Source of the DNA: Vibrio atypicus
GTDB lineage: Bacteria; Pseudomonadota; Gammaproteobacteria; Enterobacterales; Vibrionaceae
Reading direction: 5' to 3'
DNA: 64,000 nucleotides
Assembly (NCBI RefSeq): GCF_009811315.1
Contig: NZ_BLID01000001.1
Location: 372,001 to 436,000 of the forward strand
Shown here: in pieces, positions 47,935 to 56,424 of the stretch
Layout of the letters: every line of letters starts with the position of its first letter
How positions within the stretch are numbered: the first letter of the stretch is position 1
Position numbers and translations under genes: made by a program
Notes under the pieces: model-generated
What the model was told of the DNA's origin: nothing
Database searches by the model: none
The model's input: the letters and a program-made list of their open reading frames with translations, nothing else

Positions 47935-48813
47935 TTGAACCTATTTGTAAGAGATCTTACCGTTATCGATTCTTCCTATATCTGTGAAAATAGAGGAGTC
48001 GTGGGAGATAGTTGGATTGTTGATGTCACCTTATCAGGTGAACTTAATGAAATGAGCATGGTGCTTGATTTTGGCAAGGTTAAGAAGCAGATCAAACACC
48101 TTGTCGATGAGCACGTCGATCATCGTCTACTGATACCGATGCAAAGCTCTGCCGTGATTCACGAGGAAAGCAAAGCGGGTTATTCCACTCTAGATATTCT
48201 ACGTGGTGATAAGAGCATCCACCTTCATTGTCCAAATGAAGCCTACTGCTTAATTGATGCAAAAGAGATCACTATCGAGAGCATTACCGATCATGTGTAT
48301 CACATCCTGCGTGACAATCTTCCAAGCAACGTAACGGGGTTAGAAATCACACTTCGTCACGAACAGATCGGCGGCGCTTTTTACCATTACACTCACGGCC
48401 TTAAAAAGCATGATGGTAACTGTCAACGTATCGCTCATGGGCATCGCTCACCGATTGAAATTTTGGTTGATGGTGCCCGTGATGGCGAAAAAGAAGCGGC
48501 ATTCGCTAAGCGATGGGAAGATATCTATTTAGGTTCAAAAGAAGACCAAACTTCAGTAACAGGACTCCAACTCAGTGAGCATGCGCATAACATTACAGAC
48601 GAAACACACTTTGGTTTCCGTTACTCTGCGCCTCAAGGTGAGTTTGAATTAGCGATTGCAAAAAGTGAAACGGAAATCTTACCCACCGATACAACGGTTG
48701 AGCTTTTAGCAGGCTACATTGCTGACGAAGTAAAACCAACGATTGCAGAGAATCAAACTCTACAAATCGTTGCTTACGAAGGTGTCGGCAAAGGCGCAAT
48801 GGCCTTTAGATAA
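47935..48813 (+). CDS. Tandem PTPS/QueD-like protein (6-pyruvoyl/6-carboxy-tetrahydropterin synthase family)
   Basis: About 292 aa from TTG 47935, which sits after AAGGAGTTCAAC; the longer frame from GTG 47878 has no such site. Two PTPS-like halves are visible. The first lacks the HGH zinc motif (GVVGDSW in its place) but keeps VLDFGKVKKQIKHLVDEHVDHRLL, with Asp62-His63. The second has the zinc triad candidates His154, His168 and His170 (CQRIAHGHRSPIEI). The protein may form a composite site. Substrate and pathway (queuosine, folate or other pterin) are not determined. Confidence 0.82.
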   Translation: MNLFVRDLTVIDSSYICENRGVVGDSWIVDVTLSGELNEMSMVLDFGKVKKQIKHLVDEHVDHRLLIPMQSSAVIHEESKAGYSTLDILRGDKSIHLHCPNEAYCLIDAKEITIESITDHVYHILRDNLPSNVTGLEITLRHEQIGGAFYHYTHGLKKHDGNCQRIAHGHRSPIEILVDGARDGEKEAAFAKRWEDIYLGSKEDQTSVTGLQLSEHAHNITDETHFGFRYSAPQGEFELAIAKSETEILPTDTTVELLAGYIADEVKPTIAENQTLQIVAYEGVGKGAMAFR

Positions 48814-48864
48814 ACCGATTTAAGCTCGGGTAGAGCGCAAAATGTCTCTACCCGAGTGACCTTA

Positions 48865-50439
48865 TTACCCCTCAAACTCGAACTGACACTCAACGCCACT
48901 CTCATTAACGAAATCCTTATCGTGACTGACAAGAATAAACGCGCCTTGATAAGATTTTAGCGCCTGAGCAAGCACAATTTTTGAGTCCAAATCCAAATGA
49001 TTATCTGGCTCATCCAATAATAGTATGGGTGATTCAGGTTGATGACTGACGATCAACATCGCCAATTTCATTTTCTCACCGCCACTCAACTGACTGACTA
49101 AGCGAAACACTGAATCACGACGAAAACCTACGCCCGCGAGCAGTGTTCTCGCATCGATTTCTAATAAGCCAGAGCAATGATGTAACATGTTCTCCAACAT
49201 AGAGAGCTGTCCACTCAATAAACCAAAGTGCTGATCCAAATAGCAGACCGGCCGGTTGATCTGTAACTCACCCGACGGTAATACCAACTGGCGCTGCAGG
49301 ACTTTCATTAAGGTCGACTTTCCACAACCATTCGGGCCAGAAAGATGCAATTTTTGTGTCGCTTCAAGTTTGAAATTAAACGCCAATGCATGACCAAAAG
49401 GTAGAACTGCCTCAACCATGTTTATAGCCGTCCCTCGCCCATTGGTGCCACTATCTAAATAGATTTTTTGCTGTTTTATTTGCTCGTAGCGTTCACTCAA
49501 ATGCCGCTGCTTTTGCTCTAACATCGTACGGCGGCTATTCTCATTTTTTAACCGGTTCGACAGCGAGTTTTCCGCACTGTTTTTCGCCCCATCAAGTAAC
49601 ATCTTAGGTTGACTGCCTGATTTACGAATTCTATTCCCTTGTGACTCCCTTTGTTGCGCTTTTTCATGGTTCTTCTGCGCTTGAACTTCTAACCTTTTCT
49701 GCTCACTATTGACTGCGTCCAACTGGCGTTCAAGGGCGGATCGTTCAAGACTTTTTTGTTGATGGTAGAAATCATAATTTCCACCAAATTGATTCAAACC
49801 TAGTGGACTCAACTCCCAAATCTGCTCCATTTCACGAAGCAAGATTCGATCATGGCTGATCAGTAAGATGTGTCCTGCAAACTGAGCCATTTGCGCCACT
49901 AGCCATTGCCTTGCCTCTTGATCCAAATGATTCGACGGCTCATCCAAAACCAATAGATCCGCATCGGATTCAAATAGCTGCCACAACTGTAAGCGTGCGA
50001 GCTGACCACCGCTAAGCTTGTTGCATGGAAAATCAACTTGATCCGGTAGCCCTAACGCCTTTAATTGCGTACTTAACGCCTGTTTAAGCTCCCACTGCTC
50101 ACCGACAATTTCAAACAGATGAGAATCGTATTCCCCCTGTTCGATACGAGCTAACGCATAAAGAATATTGTCTTGTTCAAGAAACTGAGCCACCGTCAAT
50201 GAGCTTGAAAGCAATGAAGAGGGTAACTGGCTATAGCGAAGAACCTTCCCTCTCACTGTGACAGACCCTGTCGTCGGTGTTTGCTCCTTAGTAAGGATAT
50301 CGGCAAGATAAGATTTTCCGATGCCGTTTCGACCCACTAACCCAACGCGTCTTGCGCTCATAGAGCATGAAATATCCTCGAACAACGTCTCGCCATTCTC
50401 GAATTGGTGACTGATTTTATTTGCTTGTATAACTGGCAT
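48865..50439 (-). CDS. ABC-F family ATPase (possible ribosome-protection protein)
   Basis: About 524 aa from ATG 50439 (MPVIQANKISHQ), directly after AGGAGGCAAGTT. Two nucleotide-binding domains and no membrane segments: Walker A GRNGIGKS and signature CNKLSGGQLARLQL, then Walker A GPNGCGKST and signature VSQLSGGEKMKLAM, each with Walker B DEPSNHLD / DEPDNHLD. The charged coiled-coil linker between them (residues ~225-320) is the part that reaches toward the peptidyl-transferase centre in ABC-F factors. An attenuator-like leader suggests inducible expression, as in antibiotic-resistance ABC-F proteins. It is distinct from the usual housekeeping Uup/EttA types by sequence feel. Confidence 0.88.
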   Translation of the reverse strand: MPVIQANKISHQFENGETLFEDISCSMSARRVGLVGRNGIGKSYLADILTKEQTPTTGSVTVRGKVLRYSQLPSSLLSSSLTVAQFLEQDNILYALARIEQGEYDSHLFEIVGEQWELKQALSTQLKALGLPDQVDFPCNKLSGGQLARLQLWQLFESDADLLVLDEPSNHLDQEARQWLVAQMAQFAGHILLISHDRILLREMEQIWELSPLGLNQFGGNYDFYHQQKSLERSALERQLDAVNSEQKRLEVQAQKNHEKAQQRESQGNRIRKSGSQPKMLLDGAKNSAENSLSNRLKNENSRRTMLEQKQRHLSERYEQIKQQKIYLDSGTNGRGTAINMVEAVLPFGHALAFNFKLEATQKLHLSGPNGCGKSTLMKVLQRQLVLPSGELQINRPVCYLDQHFGLLSGQLSMLENMLHHCSGLLEIDARTLLAGVGFRRDSVFRLVSQLSGGEKMKLAMLIVSHQPESPILLLDEPDNHLDLDSKIVLAQALKSYQGAFILVSHDKDFVNESGVECQFEFEG

Positions 50440-50445
50440 AACTTG

Positions 50446-50621
50446 CCTCCTGTAAGACAGGATTAGGCGTAGCAAGTGGCAGATAGATGGATCCTGGCTA
50501 AAGCAAAGGAAACAATAATGCGATTGTAAATTGAGAGATCATGCTTGCGATAAGCATTGACGAAGCTACGCCGACTAACCCTGTAAAATCCGAATATCAA
50601 TGTAAAAAACTGGATAACAGG
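50446..50621 (-). promoter_or_regulatory. Putative translational attenuator of the ABC-F gene
   Basis: On the minus-strand transcript four segments pair alternatively. Segment 1 is CCTGTTATCC (50621-50612). Segment 2 is 50591-50565, containing GGAT and ACAGGGTTAG plus GGCGTAGC. Segment 3 is GCTACGCCTAATCCTGT (50473-50457). Segment 4 is ACAGGAGG (50453-50446), the ribosome site. Pairing 1:2 with 3:4 hides the ribosome site. Pairing 2:3 makes a 17-bp helix (one G-U, one 3-nt bulge) that frees it. Segment 1 lies in codons 2-5 of a leader reading frame. Confidence 0.6.
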
Positions 50622-50624
50622 CAT
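50463..50624 (-). CDS. Putative 53-aa leader peptide of the ABC-F gene
   Basis: ATG 50624 opens a frame beginning MPVIQFFTLIFGFYR and ending ATCYA at TAA 50463-50465, 23 bp before the ABC-F start. A minimal frame ATG-AAC-AAC-TAA (50624-50635) overlaps its start as TAATG. A GGAG ribosome site lies 11 bases before that minimal frame. The first five residues equal those of the ABC-F protein itself. Coding status rests on position and on the surrounding attenuator-like folding; there is no homology support. Confidence 0.4.
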   Translation of the reverse strand: MPVIQFFTLIFGFYRVSRRSFVNAYRKHDLSIYNRIIVSFALARIHLSATCYA

Positions 50625-50668
50625 TAGTTGTTCATATTGGCGTAATCTCCTACAGAAATGATGGCGTG

Positions 50669-50698
50669 ATTATAGAGCAATAAATAATCAACTGGCAA
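50669..50698 (-). promoter_or_regulatory. Promoter of the ABC-F gene
   Basis: On the minus strand, -35 TTGCCA and a perfect -10 TATAAT are separated by 18 bp. The transcript would begin near 50662, about 220 nt upstream of the ABC-F start codon, and would include the whole leader structure. Confidence 0.75.
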
Positions 50699-50751
50699 CC
50701 GCATAAGCAATAGATTGAAAGCCACGTAACACTGCGACTTTCAACCCGCAG

Positions 50752-51516
50752 TTATCGAGCAATACACATGGGTGTGTCAGCAACAGGATCATTGATTACT
50801 ACAGCATCCAAATTAAACACCTCTTCCAATAACTGCTCAGTAAACACTTTTTGAGGCGCACCTTGTGACACCACTTGCCCCTGATTAAGCACGATCAAAT
50901 GGTCGCAGTAACGGCACGCTTGGTTGAGATCATGCAAAACGACAATCACCGTCTTTCCCTGCTCGTTCATACTGCGCATCATCTTCATCAGTTCAATTTG
51001 ATGCGAAAGATCTAAATAGGTTGTTGGCTCATCAAGCATGACCACTTCCGTGTCCTGAGCCAAAATCATCGCGATCCAAGCTCGCTGACGCTGGCCACCA
51101 GACAAGGATTCAATCTTTTCATCTCCAAGCTCAGCGACGCCAGTTTCTAACATCGCTTGCTCAACGATTAGCTTGTCTTCTGTGCTCAACCTTCCCCAGT
51201 GTGATACATACGGTGCTCTGCCGTACTCCACTAACTTTCGTACCGTGATACCTTCAGGGCTAACGACCGTTTGAGGCAACAGTGACAATCTTTGAGCTAA
51301 CTGCTTATCTTTTATCGAAGTGATGGATTCACTCTCCAATAAAATATCACCCGCTTTGATTCGATTGATGCGAGACAACGCTTTAAGCAGTGTCGATTTG
51401 CCACAACCATTTGGCCCTATCAGAGCGGTGACTTTGCCTTTAGGAATAGACACGGATAGGTTCTCGATAATTGTTTTGTCACCATAGGCGACACTAAGTT
51501 GCTTAGTGGTGATCAT
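50752..51516 (-). CDS. Ferric siderophore ABC transporter ATPase (FecE/VctC-like)
   Basis: About 254 aa from ATG 51516; the frame extends two codons further to a TTG. Walker A is GPNGCGKST, signature IESLSGGQRQRAWIAM and Walker B VVMLDEPTTYLDLS, typical of FecE/FepC ATPases. Its ATG overlaps the stop codon of the permease upstream (ATGA), indicating translational coupling. It energises uptake of iron complexes. Confidence 0.94.
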   Translation of the reverse strand: MITTKQLSVAYGDKTIIENLSVSIPKGKVTALIGPNGCGKSTLLKALSRINRIKAGDILLESESITSIKDKQLAQRLSLLPQTVVSPEGITVRKLVEYGRAPYVSHWGRLSTEDKLIVEQAMLETGVAELGDEKIESLSGGQRQRAWIAMILAQDTEVVMLDEPTTYLDLSHQIELMKMMRSMNEQGKTVIVVLHDLNQACRYCDHLIVLNQGQVVSQGAPQKVFTEQLLEEVFNLDAVVINDPVADTPMCIAR

Positions 51517-52484
51517 GACCAACCCTTGTAGCGTTGTAGTAGAAAGATGAAATAAGGCGCACCAATCAATGACGTTAGTACGCCAGCAGGGAGTTCAATA
51601 GGAGGCTGTAATCCACGAGCCAGCATGTCAGAAATCAAAACAAGTAAGGCGCCCAAGCCAGCAGCGGCAGGTAGCAACAATCGGTGATTGTGACCAAATA
51701 GCATCCGCGCGAGATGGGGGGCTAATAAACCTACAAAGCTGATCGTACCGCAAACCGATACGCTTACACTGGCAAGGATCACTGCACAAAGTAACGCACC
51801 GAATTGCATTTTGTTGGGTGATATACCGAGAGACGTTGCCGTTTCTTCACCAAGCCCCATGATATCGAGTCGCCAAGCAAGCCAAAATGACAAAGGCAGT
51901 AACAGAGCAAGTGTCCACCAGATAAAGGGAACTTGATCCCAGTTTCGTCCCCATAAACTTCCGGTCAACCACACCATCGCGGTGTTGATTTCAATCGGGT
52001 TTACAATCATGAGAAAGTCGATACCGCTGGTCAAAAATGCGCTAATAGCAATACCAATAAGTGCTAGCCTAGCCGGTGTAGGGTCAGTAAAGTAAGCCAA
52101 GCCCATGATCATCCCTGCCGCCAACAATCCACCTAACAGAGCACATAACGGCAGCATATAGAGAGGAGCATCCGGTTGAAATACGAGCAAGCTTGTTGCC
52201 GCAAGACCTGCTCCAGCGCTAATTCCCATCAGGTCAGGTGAAGCCAATGGATTGCGAATAATCCCTTGCACTAGCGCACCTGACAGGCCTAACCCCGCAC
52301 CGACGCCAATTGCTAAGACTAAACGAGGCAACCGGTATTGGTTAATAATGAAGTCGTGCTCACTGCTTGCCAATAAAGTGTAAACCACTTCGCTTACGCT
52401 CAAATTGACCGCGCCAATGAACAAACTAAAAAAACCAATCAAACCTAACGACAGCAATAAACTGCCAAGACGAAAATTGATCAT
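51513..52484 (-). CDS. Ferric siderophore ABC permease (FecCD family)
   Basis: A 323-aa inner-membrane permease with about ten hydrophobic segments. The GIIRNPLASPDLMGISAGAGL and GTISFVGLLAPHLARMLFGHNHR signatures are those of FecCD permeases. It overlaps the upstream permease gene by 4 bp (ATGA). It is the FecD/VctG position in the operon. Confidence 0.94.
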   Translation of the reverse strand: MINFRLGSLLLSLGLIGFFSLFIGAVNLSVSEVVYTLLASSEHDFIINQYRLPRLVLAIGVGAGLGLSGALVQGIIRNPLASPDLMGISAGAGLAATSLLVFQPDAPLYMLPLCALLGGLLAAGMIMGLAYFTDPTPARLALIGIAISAFLTSGIDFLMIVNPIEINTAMVWLTGSLWGRNWDQVPFIWWTLALLLPLSFWLAWRLDIMGLGEETATSLGISPNKMQFGALLCAVILASVSVSVCGTISFVGLLAPHLARMLFGHNHRLLLPAAAGLGALLVLISDMLARGLQPPIELPAGVLTSLIGAPYFIFLLQRYKGWS

Positions 52485-53473
52485 GACAATTTACTCCTAG
52501 AAGCGAGCAGGATGAAACAAGGTGTCCCGATCAAGGCCGTGATCACCCCCACTGGCGTTTCACTCGGAAAAGCAATCGATCTAGACAAACCATCGGCCCA
52601 CACAAGTAAAGCCGCACCATACAAGCCACTAGCAGGAATCAGTAATAAGAAATTGCTACCGACTAGCTTTCTCGCAATATGCGGAATAATCAGCCCAACA
52701 AATCCAATCGGGCCCGCTATCGCAACACTGGTTGCTGTCAGCAATACAATCGCACAACATGCAACAACACGAGTCATGGCTACATTAAGGCCTAAACCTG
52801 TGGCAACATCTTCTCCTAACGCCAATAAATTCAGGTTTTTAGCGACCAAACCCGCCATCAGTAAACCCGCAAAACTAAAAGGCCAAAGCTGATGCCACTG
52901 CTCCCAGCTAATGTTGGTCACCGTTCCTGACAACCAATAGATAACGCTATAGGCCATATCATCAGCAAGTATCACTGATGCACGCGTTAAACCAATCAAC
53001 AATGCATTCACTGCAATCCCGGCTAAAACAAGTTTAATCGGGTGAGGTCTAGGAGAGAAAAAACCGCCCAGTAGCATAACAACTCCACCACTAAGCAAAC
53101 CGCCGACAGCGGCAACCAAAATGCCAGGTAATGCATCCAAATGAAGAAATCCAATACTGGCTAACGCCATAAAACATGCTGCGCCAGCATTAATACCCAG
53201 CACCGATGGAGAAGCGAGAGGATTGCGTGTTAACCCTTGCATTAGAACCCCAGCCACGGCTAAATTAGCGCCAATAACCAGACTGGCATAAACACGTGGA
53301 GCTCTTAGCGTTGCGAGGATCTGTTGCTCCATACTGGAGTCATCAAAGCGAAACAGGTAACCCCACAAGTGATCCGTCGAGAGTGAAAAGCTCGACCAAG
53401 CAATCATAGAAAAGCAAAAGCCGGCAATGAGAATGCCGGCCAAAATTACAAAGCGTATCGTTGAGTAATACAT
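52481..53473 (-). CDS. Ferric siderophore ABC permease (FecCD family)
   Basis: A 330-aa permease with about nine or ten membrane segments. GLTRNPLASPSVLGINAGAA and GPIGFVGLIIPHIARKLVGSN are the family signatures. It begins 2 bp after the binding-protein gene and overlaps the second permease gene. The two permeases form the heterodimeric channel. Confidence 0.94.
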   Translation of the reverse strand: MYYSTIRFVILAGILIAGFCFSMIAWSSFSLSTDHLWGYLFRFDDSSMEQQILATLRAPRVYASLVIGANLAVAGVLMQGLTRNPLASPSVLGINAGAACFMALASIGFLHLDALPGILVAAVGGLLSGGVVMLLGGFFSPRPHPIKLVLAGIAVNALLIGLTRASVILADDMAYSVIYWLSGTVTNISWEQWHQLWPFSFAGLLMAGLVAKNLNLLALGEDVATGLGLNVAMTRVVACCAIVLLTATSVAIAGPIGFVGLIIPHIARKLVGSNFLLLIPASGLYGAALLVWADGLSRSIAFPSETPVGVITALIGTPCFILLASRSKLS

Positions 53474-53475
53474 GG

Positions 53476-54375
53476 TTAGTTAGCCAAGATTTCCTCAAGG
53501 TTTTGCGCAATCCCTTCTGCCGCAAGCATGCCGCGATTTAACGACCACAAGGCGGGCGATACTTCAATCGCTTGAGATTTTTGGCTTACAGTGAGCATCT
53601 TATACAGTGGGTTGGTTTGCCACTCATCTACTACAGTTTGATCTGAGTAAGGGCCAAGCAACAACCAGTCTGGGTTGGTTTTTAATAGCTGTTCGAAGCT
53701 TGTCGGTAGATAAGCTTTTTCCGTCTGCTCTGGAATTGGGCTGCTCAAGCCAAGTTCGGTAATCACACCCCCCGCATAAGAAGCTGGGCCATGCATCCAC
53801 ATCCCTTTTTCAGTAACGACAGCAAATTGGATGGTATCTTGGTTTGAAAATTGTTGCTTATATTGCGCCATTTTAGATTTGTGTTGCTCAATACGTTGAG
53901 TCATTTGCGACTCTTTATTTACCGCAATACCAACAATAGCAGCAGCTTGGAGGTTTTCTTGGTAGGTCTCTCCTCGGCTTTTAAGAAGTAACGTAGGTGC
54001 AATACGAGAAAGGTCTTGATAAACCGCAGCATGGCGCTCTGCGTCAGCGATAATCAGATCGGGTTTAAGCTCAGCAATCACTTCTAGGCTTGGTTGAGAG
54101 CGCATACCAACAGAAGTCCACGGCTTAATCACCTCACGCACGGCAGGAATCACTCGATCAATGTTCTTATCATCCGCGATTCCGACAGGAGAAATACCGA
54201 CCGCAGCCAATGCGTCAACGAATGAATACTCCAAAGCAACGATACGCTCTGGCGTTCCAGAAATGGTAAACGTCCCTTGTTCATCGTTCACTGTACGATC
54301 AGTTTGAGCGATCGAATAACCAGAAAATAGTACGGAACAAACAATCAGAACGTTAGCGATTAATCCCTTTAACAT
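53476..54375 (-). CDS. Periplasmic ferric siderophore-binding protein (FecB/VctP-like)
   Basis: About 299 aa from ATG 54375 ([24 protein letters not shown]), giving a normal signal peptide without lipobox. The peripla_BP_2 fold appears in [44 protein letters not shown] and DWLLLGPYS. It is first in the importer operon, behind a Fur box. The gene order binding protein, permease, permease, ATPase is that of FecBCDE and of V. cholerae VctPDGC. The siderophore is not known; no receptor gene is adjacent. Confidence 0.92.
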   Translation of the reverse strand: MLKGLIANVLIVCSVLFSGYSIAQTDRTVNDEQGTFTISGTPERIVALEYSFVDALAAVGISPVGIADDKNIDRVIPAVREVIKPWTSVGMRSQPSLEVIAELKPDLIIADAERHAAVYQDLSRIAPTLLLKSRGETYQENLQAAAIVGIAVNKESQMTQRIEQHKSKMAQYKQQFSNQDTIQFAVVTEKGMWMHGPASYAGGVITELGLSSPIPEQTEKAYLPTSFEQLLKTNPDWLLLGPYSDQTVVDEWQTNPLYKMLTVSQKSQAIEVSPALWSLNRGMLAAEGIAQNLEEILAN

Positions 54376-54419
54376 AATAATATCCACTGCAAATAATGTG
54401 AGTGGATATTATTCAACAA

Positions 54420-54438
54420 TTAAATGATAATCAATATC
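54420..54438 (-). promoter_or_regulatory. Fur box
   Basis: TTAAATGATAATCAATATC matches the 19-bp Fur consensus GATAATGATAATCATTATC at 15 positions. It lies 45 bp upstream of the siderophore-binding-protein gene, which predicts iron-repressed expression of the importer. Confidence 0.88.
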
Positions 54439-54464
54439 ATTTTTATTATAACGCTAAATCTTGC

Positions 54465-55322
54465 TTAAGAATCTATCTGCTTAACCTGAATACGATTTTT
54501 AAACTCAAACACTTTTTCAGCACAGACATCGATGCATCGACCACAGCTAATGCAGTTTTGGTCCATCACACGGCGATCACCTTCTTTGAGCGGCTGACGC
54601 AATACGTCAGGCTCTGGGCACACGTTGTAACAATCCATGCACTTAGTACAATCTTCGCGTCGAACCGCGGACACTCGAAGCAAGCTCTTGTTACCAATCA
54701 CGCCATAAGTTGCGCCAAGTGGACATAAGTGACCACACCAACCATGCTCAACCAATAACAAGTCCAAAAGGAAAACCAAACCAATTAAAACCCAGCCAGC
54801 GCCAATCCCAAACACCAAGCCTCGGTGAAGCGCCGCAACCGGATCTATCCACGCCCATAACACACTTCCTGAAAGAGCACTCCCGACAAGCAGCACCGGA
54901 ATTAACCAATATCGAAGTTTAGAAGACCAGCGATAGCTCGCTTTTAAGTTAAGTTTACGTCTCAAAAACGCCGCAAAATCCGTGACAATATTCAATGGGC
55001 ACACCCAGCCACAAAACGCCCTTGGGCTGATAATCGCGTAGAAGCCAACCACCACCAGAACACCAATTATGGCCGTGCTTTCAGGAAGGTGACCCGCCGC
55101 TAATGTCTGCATAATAATGAGTGGGTCACTCATCGGTATCACATCAAATAAGTTACTTGAAGAAAGGTTGCCTTTTAGTACGCCCAGCGTTGGACCAGCC
55201 ATAAACAAGCCGATAATAACAAGCTGACAAACACGACGAAGAATGAGAAAGCGGTGCGCTTTCCACCAGCCGAGTTGTTTGACTGCATCTTTACCTGCAT
55301 CTATTGCGAGATTCTTTGCCAT
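54465..55322 (-). CDS. napH: NapH-like quinol dehydrogenase membrane subunit
   Basis: 285 aa with four membrane helices. Two Cys-Pro motifs (AFCGWVCPLN, GWCGHLCPLGATYG) flank the membrane part and two 4Fe-4S clusters lie at the C-terminus (CTKCMDCYNVCPEP, CISCGRCIDVCAEK). NapH oxidises quinol and passes electrons to NapG. Its stop-start junction with napG is tight (overlap of one base). No napA lies nearby, so its partner here may be the divergent formate-dehydrogenase-like protein or a nap operon elsewhere. Confidence 0.93.
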   Translation of the reverse strand: MAKNLAIDAGKDAVKQLGWWKAHRFLILRRVCQLVIIGLFMAGPTLGVLKGNLSSSNLFDVIPMSDPLIIMQTLAAGHLPESTAIIGVLVVVGFYAIISPRAFCGWVCPLNIVTDFAAFLRRKLNLKASYRWSSKLRYWLIPVLLVGSALSGSVLWAWIDPVAALHRGLVFGIGAGWVLIGLVFLLDLLLVEHGWCGHLCPLGATYGVIGNKSLLRVSAVRREDCTKCMDCYNVCPEPDVLRQPLKEGDRRVMDQNCISCGRCIDVCAEKVFEFKNRIQVKQIDS

Positions 55323-56083
55323 TACAACTTACCTCCCAACGTTTCCAACGCTTCCGCTGGTACTTCAGGGGCACTGTTCTCTAATGGTTTGGTAATTTCT
55401 TCCCATCCAAGTTGGTAGTGAGCACCCATTTTTCCCTTCGCTAACTCTGTTGGAATGATCTTAATGGCTGCAACTTCCGTTACACAGGCTTCTTCACACT
55501 TGCCACATCCCGTGCATTTGTCTGAGTGAACGGTTGGAATCAATTTCGCGTGATAGCCCGTTCTGTCGTTGCGGATATTTTCTAGCGTTATCGCTTCATC
55601 AATCAGTGGGCAAACTCGGTAGCAGACATCACAGCGTAAACCTTGCCAATTCAGGCAGCTTTCATGGTCAATGAGTACAGCAGTCCCCATTCGAGCATCG
55701 TCAATGTTAGTTAAATTGTGGTCTAAAGCCCCGGTTGGACATACAGGGACACAAGGAATGTCTTCACACATCTCACACGGAATGTCTCTCGCATTGAAGT
55801 AAGGCGTTCCTGACTCAACCGACGACAGTAACGTCGCCAGTTTCAACGTATCATACGGACATGCCTGGACACATAAACCACACCGAATGCACGCTTTCTC
55901 GAATTCACCTTTAGGCAGTGCACCTGGTGGCCGAATGGGTACACCCGCACCATCTCGTGCCTGACTCTGCATTGATTGCAGACCAAGTACTGTCGCCGCA
56001 GCCCCTACCCCAGCGGCAGTTCGCGCAGCATCTCTCAGAAAGCGACGTCGACTTTCCGATGTTTTTGAATTGGACCCACTCAT
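55322..56083 (-). CDS. napG: NapG-like periplasmic ferredoxin-type protein
   Basis: 253 aa. A Tat signal ([26 protein letters not shown]) matches SRRxFLK. Four 4Fe-4S motifs follow ([53 protein letters not shown]). It carries electrons from NapH in the periplasm. ATG 56083 follows GAGAGGAAGTGAGTC. It is divergent from the large oxidoreductase across a 341-bp region with FNR and NarP-like sites. Confidence 0.93.
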   Translation of the reverse strand: MSGSNSKTSESRRRFLRDAARTAAGVGAAATVLGLQSMQSQARDGAGVPIRPPGALPKGEFEKACIRCGLCVQACPYDTLKLATLLSSVESGTPYFNARDIPCEMCEDIPCVPVCPTGALDHNLTNIDDARMGTAVLIDHESCLNWQGLRCDVCYRVCPLIDEAITLENIRNDRTGYHAKLIPTVHSDKCTGCGKCEEACVTEVAAIKIIPTELAKGKMGAHYQLGWEEITKPLENSAPEVPAEALETLGGKL

Positions 56084-56196
56084 GACTCACTTCCTCTCAC
56101 CAGCGGTATGTAATTTGCCGTTAACTCACTGCCAGCTTTAAGCATATACCTTAACTAATATACAAGCATATTCATTACACTTTGTAAGGTTTTATA

Positions 56197-56212
56197 TACC
56201 CCTAAAGAGGTG
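56197..56212 (+). promoter_or_regulatory. NarL/NarP-like 7-2-7 site
   Basis: TACCCCT-AA-AGAGGTG is an inverted pair of NarL heptamers (consensus TACYYMT). The first matches fully and the second at 6 of 7. Its centre is about 70 bp upstream of the start predicted from the FNR site. Nitrate or nitrite control through NarP is inferred. Confidence 0.6.
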
Positions 56213-56225
56213 TATCCAGTTTCAA

Positions 56226-56239
56226 TTGATAAGAATCAA
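56226..56239 (+). promoter_or_regulatory. Perfect FNR site
   Basis: TTGAT-AAGA-ATCAA is an exact match to the FNR consensus TTGATnnnnATCAA. A start 41.5 bp downstream of its centre (about 56274) would place -10-like CATATT at 56262-56267, the class II activator arrangement for the large oxidoreductase gene. It could also affect napGH. Confidence 0.85.
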
Positions 56240-56424
56240 CTCTGCCCCCTGTTTGAGGGCGCATATTGGTTAATTAACAAGGAAGCAGACAATCAACAAA
56301 CGCCATAAAACCGATTAGCACGATTAAAAAAAACAATAATTGAGTTTTTTGTCACACGAACTTTCCTTGCTAGGCATTATCCTTATAAAATATGAGGCTT
56401 TATAAATTACGCTGCGGGGGTCTT

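Larger units (their letters stand above)
56084..56424. other. Divergent regulatory region between napG and the formate-dehydrogenase fusion
   Basis: 341 bp, AT-rich. It holds the NarL/NarP-like and FNR sites described separately. A minus-strand TATAAA at 56191-56196 could be the napG -10. No gene or structured RNA was seen in the rest. Confidence 0.65.

Noticed and set aside
54402..54728. 108-codon plus-strand frame at the Fur box and napH end
   Set aside because: It covers the promoter region and then the antisense of napH, with no ribosome site or recognisable protein.
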